Below, in pieces: positions 32,401 through 43,888 of a stretch of 64,000 nucleotides of DNA (position 1 is its first letter; the number at the start of each line of letters is the position of its first letter). Below the pieces are notes generated by a model. It worked only from the letters and a program-made list of their open reading frames with translations. It was not told the DNA's origin and searched no databases. The translations under genes and the position numbers were made by a program. Origin of the DNA: Sycon ciliatum. Its lineage: Eukaryota; Porifera; Calcarea; Leucosolenida; Sycettidae. The DNA is taken from the NCBI RefSeq assembly GCF_964019385.1, contig NC_088646.1, positions 7,774,162-7,838,161 on the forward strand, written 5' to 3'.

Positions 32401-35400
32401 CGGTGCATAGGCTGCTTACTCTGGTGCAAGATCTCTCTGCTTCGTATAGTTGGACAGCGAGCCACCATTCAAGATGTACCGCTTCTGTTGCTGGTATTCC
32501 GCTTGAATCTCTGCATGACAGCAAAACAATGACCGGCAATGGTTGCATACTGAGGTTCGACACTGACTGGGATGCATGTACGAAGAGCACGTGCGGCTCC
32601 ATATTGCACCTAAGAGCTGATGCATGACTATTATAGAGGTAGTCGCTGTAGTTCACGTGCGAGTGAATGAGACTTTGTTAGTCCGGGTATGCAGCACCTG
32701 CCATAGTAGATCATGCACACTACTATTCTATCTACACATTCAGCATGCTCAATCTGCTCATGGCTCACCTCGTTCCGTTGGCTTATGTACCTGACGGCTG
32801 TTGATATTGAACTCTGAGGAGCGAAACAACCTGCAGTAGAACCAGAAGAGACCGGCGACTATCTTACTCTTATACTTTGAAAAAAGTATTCTTTCTAGAC
32901 CAAAGAGTGGTATATTTGATAAATAGAGATAGAAATATTTACGATACTTCTCCAGACCTTTCGTTGTTCTGAACAACATCGTCAGCGGATAAAGATGCTT
33001 GTTTCATATTACAATGAGAGTGGATAATCAACGGCTTGTCCACCAACTCTTATACTTTGATTGGATATGATGACTTCAGAAAGTGTTAATGCTTCAAATT
33101 GGGAAAATATTCAATAAGCTTAGCTCCACTCGTACAAACAAAAGCTTTTAAATAATGTTCTAAACATCACAGCGAAGTAAGAATGTTAGCTAAGTACAAG
33201 ATGATGACGAAGGACGTTTTTAAAATGCCGTGACCATTGTTTGGTTGAAACATTGTAGTCGCTTACCTTCCCAGCTCTTCAGTGATCAGATCCCAGTGCT
33301 TTCTGCCCAAAGCTATCCATACCACGGCCGTTGCATAGCGCAGTATACCCTGAAAATGATCAGTGAAAGAACAAGAAAGCTCAGAGAACTTCAGACCATA
33401 GAACCGTGACACGGCGATGCATGTAGCACCACCGAAACTGTTGTTTCAAACACGGTAGAAGACACTGCAACACGCATCGTCCATAGTGCACTTTCAGGCC
33501 CAGGAACGATCCCAGTGTGTGGAGTCAAATACACAACCATCTTCACGAAAAGGCCTCTGGAATTTCTTGAAGGTACCTACTGGCACTTGATCAAACAGGC
33601 TGCTGGCCTGGCTCTAACAGACAAGCTCAGTGTTTTACTGACTCTGTGACTCTCGCAGCCTAGTGTCAATGCAACCCTATAATTATAGATCTCAGTTCCG
33701 AACTTACATAGCATGTTTTGGTTCCAAGCCTCACCCTACCCCCTCATTTAACGAAAGCCAGGCAGATGGTACATTTAAAGGGTTGTTGGATAGGAATCCA
33801 ACTTGATAGTGTGCTTGTATTGCATACATAATATAAGCCTAGTGCAAGACCTTGCGTCACCAATAATGAAAGATGCTTACTTCTTGCAACATCTGATCAG
33901 CATTAGTTCTTGATGTTCTCCAGCTGCACGGATCAATCCAAGAACAGAGAAAAGGAGACTCCGAGTGTGGCCACGCCGGTATCATTCACCAGTAGCAATG
34001 GTGCAACACATCCACCAGCACACAAAAAACTCGCGATCACCCGCCACTTTCTAATCCAGGAAACTCAATAGGGAAAGTGTACCTGATTTCAATTGAGTAG
34101 GCAGCAAACCAAGGGCACTGTCCTCACTATGTCATCATACTTGCCAACCCTACCGGAATTTCCGGGAAAAGACTGCATCATGAGCCATAAGTCACCTGGC
34201 TCTGTCACCTGGCTCTGCTGGTGAAAAGTGCTGCTACAGGTGGTACAAGGGATAACTTGTGAAATAAATTTCTGGCAGTTCTTTCCCTTCTCAGTTCCTC
34301 CTCCTCCTCTTCAGCCTTCCCCTCCTCCCCCCCCCCCCCCCTAAGGAGCAAAGAGCATGGGGAAACCCTCTCTCTTAGAAAATTTCTCAAACATTGTTGC
34401 GCTAACGATAATTATTTAATTATGCCTGCTAACCTTCCAGAATAGGAGTGATGGAAACGCTTTAGCTGAAGGGAAGTCTCGGGCAACAGCATGCGGCAGT
34501 AGTGGGTGGAGAGTTGTGCCTGCTGCTCCACCATCTCCTTCTCAATGCGACGCTGCTCCTGAGTAAGACCACTGTTAGCCCTGCATATATGCATGCCGCA
34601 TGTCCAACAAAACCGTATGTCAATTTCACTACACACAATATATCACTGTGGTGTGTTAATAATCATACAAGTAACCTCTTTTAAAAAGTATTCATTTGAT
34701 ATTCATAAGTATTCATTTGATATTCATAAGTATTCATTTGATATTCATAAGTATTCATTTGAATTAACATTACACTATCGTCACTATTCTGCCACAACTA
34801 CAGTGCAGCAACAGTTTGGTGACCAGTAGGCCTTATGGCATGACTAACCCGGATACTTCCGCAAAGAAGCTGCCGTGCCCTGCCTCTTCCACCCTCTCCT
34901 TGACGTCCCTTAATCGCAGAAAAGCATCCATGTACAGCAGAGACGCCACGAGGAATTCGTCGAATGCGCGTAACCTGCACACAGAAGCACACGCAAAAGA
35001 ATAGGCTGGAATCAGTGTCCACAGCGACTGCATAAGGCCGACAGGGATGGGAGGGAGGGGGGGGGGCATACCAAGGTCGAGCAGCCAATTGACATGGCTC
35101 CAAACGACACGACACCCTTTGCATCATATTTCCAACGCCCACTAAAATCATGCAAGTTGATAGAACAAGGCACACTAGTACTGCCATGCAATACAGCGAA
35201 CGCATGCGGCTACCAATGACCTCAACCCCAACCTCAGTTAGATGGTTATCAAGGGCTGTGAAGCAGTTATCTAATTCATCGTCGCAGGGAATGAAAAGGG
35301 AAAAAGTTGCAAGTACATAAGCTCCAAAATTATACAGACAATCAAATTCTGCAGTACCAATGACCTTTTAAATAAATCGAGATTCCGGCCCGGCGTTTTG

Positions 35401-38400
35401 CCCGGCGTTTTGCTTGACCATACCACAGCTCCATGAAGATCATCAATGTTGTATAGTCATGCCAATCGCTAGTATCATGAAGTGCTAGTATCATGACGTG
35501 CTAGTATCATGACGTGCTAGTCACCTACAGTAATGCACTGAACACTATGATGGTAGTGCTATACGGTTGCAATGTAGACAATGCAGACTACGACACTAAC
35601 CTTATGAGATCAAAGAGATCACGAGACGGACTCTCTGTGTCCAAATCCAGTTCCAGCGATGCAACCTCTGTGAACAATTTTCACATAGCAACCGACTTCC
35701 ACCACTGTTCGAAATAGTGCTCAATAACGCTCTTTACTACAGAAGTCAGGATCGCCAGGTGCACTTCAATTCAGAGTTTTCACGCTGAGTGAGCATCAGG
35801 CGGCATGATGTGTTGCCGGCTCTGAGTTGATACCAACAATCCTGATTTCTGGGTGAACAATTTGTATTCTGTGTTGGTGACACGTGATGTATCACAATGA
35901 CACAAGTAGCATAGCTGCCATGACCCCGTCCCGCTTCAGGGGCAGGTGAATAGCTAGTGTTGAAAGAGAGGCATGATTACACTTAGAGTTGGCTGCTCGC
36001 TGCGGCATACCACCATGCAGCACATCATTCAATACAATTGAGTTATTCTCCACTTCCCGCATGCCCTGTCTTTGCTGCTTATCATCAATTTCCTCAGCGG
36101 ACCGACCAGCCAGTAGGCTTCACTCCTTGGCAGCTGCTATGTGACCATGGTGACTGGTGGGGGAGATCACTAACTCTTACTCTGAGCCCACAGTGCACAG
36201 CTACAAAACAGTGGGCATTGTACTATATAGTACATATACTGACCTGACACAATGCCAGTCATGACCAGGCTTCACCAGCACACTGGCATGCATGGAATTC
36301 ACAGGCGGTTTCAACAATTTGCCGCCATGATTGGCGCTTACATAGTTTACTGGACTACAAGCTGCGTTCTGTATTCTACCTTGCATTCCAGCCTTACACT
36401 ATGACAACAATCATGCCAACTCCCCCTCCTCTCTACACAACGACCACATTTTTTGAAGGTCCCTTGAGCGGTCGTCTTAGACGCATATCACTGTATGTTC
36501 TTGTGCTCGCAGTACTTTCGTAATCAAGCATGATAGTCTCAGGCTGGTACTTGGTAGTCATGACCCATGAACCCTACCTAAGGACATAGCCCAAGGGTCA
36601 TAGGCCCCGAGGGTCACCTTCAAGGGCAAGATCTCAGCAAACATGACCGGTACCACACACCGGGTGCGCTGGATTTGGTTTCTTACATGAGGTGAGGGTC
36701 AAAGGTCGAAAGGCGAAACTGTCTACCTCCCAATTAAAAGTAGCGCTTTACCCTGATTGTGATACTGCGGCCTCTATCTATTTACCTATTTATCTATTTA
36801 CTATTATCTATTTACTATTGACAATGGCCTGGGCAACGATACGTGTCATGTAAGAATTCATAGAATTGGGCTTTCTACTCCGTGAATAGCACGCACAAGT
36901 CCATACATGTAACTTACCGCTATGATGAAATGAAGAAGGCATACTTATAGTGATGATGCCCGCACATAGGCAGTTCACTCCTATCATACTTATAGTGATG
37001 ATGCCCGCACATAGGCAGTTCACTCCTATCATACTTATAGTGATGATGCCCGCACATAGGCTTCACTCCTATCATCGTGTCGGAAGTGTGTTACGTACCT
37101 TTCACAATCTCCAGGGTGACGGGACCCTCTCTGGTGTAGGTCAGCTTCGCCGCAACCAGCTTCCCCGACGGCTGGCTCTTAATGGACGCGGCCACTGAGC
37201 CACAGTCGGACGGTGCAAACAGGTCGCGGCGACTCATGTGCCGGGAGGTGTTGATGACGGATGCCTGGCGTTGGAGCGGCAGGTTGAAGTAGGACTTGCG
37301 TCCCTGTAAGTTGAGCCGACCGGTGCGCTGTGGCATATCCATGGAAACAGGTGCCATGCACGCTTGCATCCAGCCCTCGCATGCCTTGATTACAGCTGGC
37401 TTCTCCTGGCGGCTCGGTGTCTCTGGCTCGGTTCTGCACGGGTGAAAAAGAATGTGGGCTAAAGCTTGGAAGGCGGCAAAAAAATTATAACAGGGCACAG
37501 TCGGATTTGAACCAAGGACCTATCGATCTGCAGTCGATTGCTCTACCACTGAGCTATACGCCCAGAACCTGCTTAGGTGTTTGCATTAGGCCATGGTAAA
37601 AAATACCTTTGATTCTCAAGTACGCGCGCATCGATTTTTGGCGGCGCACCGACGATTTTTTTTATTTCTATGCATGCATATGCATGCATGAAAACGGTCA
37701 ATGCGAAAGGTATGAATCCGGGAGTAGTAAAATACCGGTATTTTTCTACTCCCTGGCCTGAATAATAAAATAATTATAAATTAATTATGAACCTGTGACG
37801 TACACATGTGTGACCCTATCTTTGGAAATAAAAAAATTGTGGGAATTAAAATAAAAAATCGCTCGCTCGCACCGATTTTCACAGGCTCATGACCTGAGAA
37901 TCAACTTTATTTTTTACCATGGCCTTATAGCTTCATAACATCTATACTTATAAAGAAGAGGCGCCTGTGACGTGTTTGTCTGTGTGTTACGCAGAAGCGC
38001 TGCGGAGCAGCGCTGCCCTGAGCACGCGAAGCGTGCGGACAGTGTAGCTAGCGGCCGCAGAAGCACTGAGCACGCGAAGCGTGCGAATCGTGTAGCTAGC
38101 GGAAGCAGCCACAGAAGCACTGAGCACGCGAAGCGTGCGAATCGTGTAGCTACCACCACGTGCTGAGCACGCGGAGCGTGCGAACAGTGTAGCTAGCAGA
38201 CACGATCAGTACGAGTAGCAGTAGCACTGAGCACGCGAAGCGTGCGAATCGTGTAGCCACCTAGCCTAGGCCATAGGTAGCACTAGCAGCCGCACAAGCG
38301 CTGCGGACCACGTGAACCGTTCTCTGCAAATAGAAACATCTGCAAAAAAAAGGATACAAAAGATCTGCACTGACTGCACTCTGCATCTGATCTGCATCGT

Positions 38401-41400
38401 GCAGCTACCTTTTCCACGGACCACGTGAACCGTTCTCTGCAAATAGAAAGATCTCCAAAAAAAGGATACAAAAGATCTACAGCTTCCTTTTCCACGTGAA
38501 CCGTTCTCTGCAAATACAAAAAACTTGAAGTTGAAGACTTGACCTAGGCGACGCTTTGCACTTTTTCATGTTTTGAGCCGCTTCATCCGCCACCAGGTGA
38601 TGGACAACCCTGACCAGCCTCCCGAAGGCGTAACAGACGTCCCTCCTTCTCCTTCCAACGATGAAGAACCTCCCTCACCAGGACTTCAGCGGTCTGGGAA
38701 AAGACGCCGCCGGTCCTCATCAATAACGTCGTCCGACGATGAAGAGGCCATTGCCCGAGCCTGTCAGCTTCGGGGTCTGCTGCAAGACGACGAGCATTGG
38801 CTCAGTGCCTTGCTTCAGGCTGCCGAGTCCAGCCATCCAGCTGCGATCAGGCACCTCTTTTCCATCATGATGTCCTTCTGCGAAGTTAGTGATCCTTTGC
38901 GACTATGGAATGAATTCCGTGAGGCAATGTCAGAAGATTATTTGCAGGCGGCGCGTCGACAGGAAGGGAATGAGGCGCGAACATTTTCTCAGATGGAGTT
39001 CGATCAGTGCCTTTGCGCCATCCAGACACACCTTCTCACCATGTGCGGTAGAACCTTGGTAAGTGCAGGCCTTCCAGACCCATCACAGGCAAGTTCAACT
39101 CTGTCCGACCAGCCTCTTGCAAGGGAGACCAACTACGACCGTGCCGCGTTGCTTGAGCAAGTACGACAACAAGAACCGACACTAACCGACGATCAACGTT
39201 TGGCGTATGACGCAATTTGTGACCAGGTACAGACAAGTGACGGTGGGTTGATTTTCCTCGACGCACCCGGTGGTACAGGTAAGATGTACGTCACAAACTT
39301 ACTTCTTGCAAAGGTTAGATCAGGTGGACACGTTGCCTTGGCTGTTGCCTCTTCCGGAATAGCAGCCACACTCTTGGCTGGTGGTCGGACTGCTCACTCC
39401 ACGTTCGCTTTGCCCTTAGATCTGCACCGCCTTGAGGAGCCAACCTGCTCGATCGCCAAAGATTCTGAGAAAGCAGCGCTCCTTCGTGAGGGTGTGCTGA
39501 TCGTGTGGGACGAATGCACGATGTCACACAAGCATGCTTTCGAGGCTGTCGACAGGACTTTGCGAGACCTGCGCAGCTCTAATTCCTTGATGGGTGGTGT
39601 GACGGTTGTGATGTCCGGTGACTTTCGCCAAACGTTGCCTATTGTTCCTAGAGGCACTTCTGCTGATGAGATCAATGCCTGCACCAAGTCTTCGGCGCTC
39701 TGGCGTTCCGTGGTGAAGTACACACTTACCACAAACATGCGAGTTCTGCGTAGCAGTGATACCAATGCGGGTCAATTCTCTGCGCAGCTCCTTAAAGTCG
39801 GCAACGGTGCATTACCCGTTCTGCCTTCAGGCGAAATTGCGGTTCCGGGTGATCTCGCACAGATTGCTGCTTCCCAAGAAGACATTGTACGAATAATCTA
39901 CCCTGATGTCGCGAACAATTTTGTAGATCCCACTTGGTTGAAAGAAAGAGCTATCCTTGCACCTTTGAATGACACTGTCACTGACATGAATGGGATACTC
40001 ATGCACAAACTGCCAGGTGACTTGGTCCAGTACGAGTCTGTTGACACTGTCGAAGTTGACGACTCTGGTGATTACCCTGTTGAATTCCTGAACTCCTGTA
40101 ACCCCTCAGGCTTACCAAGTCACCTGCTTCAGCTCAAAGTGGGTGTGCCGGTCATGCTTCTCAGGAACCTGGATGCGCCAAACTTTGGCAATGGCACAAG
40201 ATTAATTGTGAAGCGCATCCAGCGACATGTAATTGAAGCTGAGATTTTGACTGGGTCGGGTGCAGGAGAACTGGTGTACATACCGAAAATACCCACGACA
40301 TCCACCAATCTGCCATTCCAACTTCGACGTGTCCAGTTCCCACTCCGTGTCTGCTTTTGCATGACCATAAACAAGTCCCAATGGCAGTCCCTGAAGGTTG
40401 TTGGTTTGGACCTAACAACACCATGCTTTGCTCATGGACAGTTTTATGTGGGTTGCTCACGGGTAGGTAATCCAGACAACCTTCACATTTTGTGCAATGA
40501 CGGCAAAACGAGAAATGTAGTTTACCCGGCTGCACTACAGTGACTGCACGTCATGCCCACAGGCCTCTAGCAGAAGAAGGTGCCACATACCGCATGGTGT
40601 GTGGGGGAGGGGGGGAGGGGGGAGAAGGGGGATGGGGGAGGGGGAGGGGGGAGGGGGAGGGGAGGGGGAGTCTCCATAACCATTGCATTTGTCCCTGTAA
40701 GATCTCTGTTACCTGCAGCTTCCTCTGATCCAACTGCCTACCGAACCTCCTTCCCTTGCGTCTCCAGTGACCTATGGCTTCCTTGCATTGGGTTTCCACT
40801 TTGCCTTTGTTCTGCCTCTTCTGGGGTCTCTTGAGGCCACGCTTTAGCAGTTTCGTGCAGGGCATGGTGTCTCCTGCCTTGAATTTTTTTGGTGTCTCCT
40901 GCGGGTGTGCCGCAGTACTTTGCCGACGATTTGTTGTCATGGCTGACTAATCCCAATAACTGAGAACTCTATACGTGATTCCATTCACTCACCATGCTGC
41001 GCATTACTGTTCGCATTATTGTTCGAGGATGAAGCATCCCATCATCCCATATGCTGAACACAAGTACACTCTCTATGTCCAAGCTGCCACATGTACATGT
41101 ACGTACATGTCTCAACATGCCTAAGGCACAATTTCCCAATAATTGGATGAGCCTTCACTATTGTAAATCTCAGTTCTATAACTGCTGATAAACAACTACC
41201 CGGTCATGCGGTGTTACACAGCAATGTGCTGTTCATGTACTTGCTTCACCCGCATGCCACGTTCGGCCAGGCAACGCTGGCCGGGTGCTGCTAGTGATTG
41301 TATAAAGTATACTATGGGAGGCATGGTTCTCTGGACCCCGACACCACTTCTGTTCACCATGGCTGTGTAAACGTTCCATGTAAGGTCAACCTCGGCCATG

Positions 41401-43847
41401 TAAGGTCATGTATAACTAAGGCACAGTATCAACCTATATGCTCCTGTAACTAATCTCTTTGCTGCAGGGCTGCTGCCTATCCGTCTATCGATAATCAACG
41501 ACGCGGTTATGCAGGGGCATCGCACACGGTACGGTCACTACGGTGTTGACCGTACCACTATTAGATCCAAGTACCCCGTGAATCAATAAATTGCACTGAT
41601 TTGGTCTCTAATTTTCCAAAATTTTCAGCTCAGCCACCCATCCCCCACGAGTAAATTGTACAGTCAAATCTGCCGTCAGCGACCTCTGCTGTAGGCGACC
41701 ATCTACCGTTAGCGACCGATTTTCCGTGCACCGACGGTTTCACATACAAACTGATCTGTCCAGAGCGACCATCTGCTGTGCGCGACCAGCGACCGCGATT
41801 TCATGCACAATGGCTGCATTCAAATCTGCTGTAAGCGACCGCGACCCAGGTTCAGTCAGGTGCGAAACTGTAGTTGCCAGTGCGCTGTCAACTGCAAGGT
41901 GTGAAAATGCGCTGTCTTGCAAGTGCGATCGACTGGCCCTGGCCTGTACTGAGGCTGCGCTGTAGCTCTCAACTTAAGATTAGCCCTGGTATGTGCACTA
42001 TTCTTGGGTTTGTGCACCCCTATAATTCTATTGAATATCCAATAAAATGATATTAAAAATCACATTATTCTCGTCGACTTGAGTACATGGAAGCATATAA
42101 TTATGCATGCCCGGTATGCCGGATTTACCATACATCTGCCGTAAGAGACCATCTGCCGTAAAAGACCGCTTTTTCTTGCACCAAGGGGCGGTCGCTTACG
42201 ACAGATTTGACTGTACTTCAGATGGCTGACCGTGCCACACTAAATTACCTTCCGACGCCCCTGTTATGTCAGCATATCCTCATGACGGAGGCATTTTGGA
42301 CAGCTGGTACTGCAAGTAGAGCTCATGAAACAACACTGGACAATCCTCATCAGGTGTGCAAGGATAGACTCGGATGGAGAGCCAATGATTTGCGCAAAGT
42401 TATCGCATGAGGTGATTGTCAAGTGACTGGTGGTATTAGTGGACATTATAGCGTAACTTGTAGTTCCTTGGTCCTTTTCTTTATTCGATAAAATAACTTC
42501 TTTTCACCTCTGACACCGCTTGATTTCCCATCAATTACTTTAACCGATGCAAAAATTATGTAATAGAGGTCTTTTGAAAATTGAATTAAATCGCGGTAGA
42601 GCTTCTTCCAGGTTGGGCCAACGGTCACTTTTTGGGGTCACGTGCGAGAAATTTTTGAATCACTGGTGAACAGACGAAGCCCAGTTCATGTTCACTTTGT
42701 ATGGGAATGGATGTGTGGAGGTGGAAGAAGGCGAAGAATGGCGCTCCACTTGATGTCCGACACTCGTGTTGAGTCAGAGCAGTTGCCAGTAAGCCCTTCC
42801 ATGGCTTGGGCGAAAAAGAACAAGCTTCAGAATCGCTCCAAGCGCTGGTGGAGACGAACCTGTCAGATTTCGTATACTTTTCAATGTGTTTTGACATGAT
42901 GCGACCTGTTCACCACAATCTCGGGGTGAGCACAGGGGCGATGGCGGGAGCGGCGTCCTTGAAAAAGCTCTATAGGTGATATCAATAGTACATAACCCCC
43001 AAGAGTGTGCAACTGCCTGCACAACCTCTATGCTGTGCTGCGACGGCAGAACTTCACATCACGTGACATGGTTCAAAAGGTTATGCTGGCAAACAGTGCA
43101 AAGTCAAAGTGACCACAAGAGAGTTGTACCCGAAGCTGGGTTGCGTACAACCCTGTATCTATCATGCACAGAGTGCAAATAATGTGTACGGGTTCATCAC
43201 GTGATGTGAAGTTCTGCCGTCGCAGACCCCATAGCTGGAGTTGCACACTCTTGGGGGTTATGTACTCTTGGTGATATGTCACTACAGACAATTATTGCTA
43301 ACATTTTATGCGGTAACTACGTACATGTATACTTAGTCATGGCAAATGAAAATGAATTTGAGAAGCTGGTCACTATAACCTTATATGCCATACGGACTGC
43401 ACACGCCACATCAGCAGGATCAGTACATTTTCCTGTGACCTACCCAAACGTGTCCCAGACGGTGGACAGTCTAGGCCATGTCACGCGTGCTCTGCATGCT
43501 GGCCATACTAGCATGTCCTGCTGCCCATCATCGTCATTGCGCAAGCTGCAGATGCAATGCCAATGAGAGAGTCAGACTGCATGTGATCGACAATACACAG
43601 TGCCGGTGTAGACTATGGTACTCACCATCAGTGGGGTAATCACATTATCTGCTCAGCAACACGAATACAAGTAACTCAGTTAGGCTGTACGTGAAGCTTC
43701 ACGTGCTGGGCGATCATCAGACAAGATTGTCTTTTCATTGTTCTGAGCTGGCCTATATGCCGCTAGTTAGTATGCTTCAGCGTGAATGTGTGAATGTACA
43801 AGTAGTTGTGACTGTGGGTAGGCGCCATTCGAGTTGGCCAGGAATGG

Positions 43848-43888
<41 letters not shown>

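Larger units (their letters stand above)
37941..40560 (+). mobile_element. Helitron-like element with a Pif1-like helicase gene
   Basis: The left end TCTATACTTATAAAGAAG begins with TC after an A, as Helitron 5' ends do, and resembles animal Helitron termini. Subterminal GC-rich repeats (37990-38270) and a second repeat set (38300-38520) precede a helicase ORF. No Rep/HUH endonuclease domain was found. The 3' end (CTRR after a hairpin) could not be placed, so the right border is approximate. It lies in intron 1 of the PPP1R36-like gene, on the opposite strand. Confidence 0.65.

Noticed and set aside
42446-42897. Minus frames such as LYRDLIQFSKDLYYIIFASV
   Set aside because: Somewhat protein-like in composition but with no splice context or family match that I can defend.
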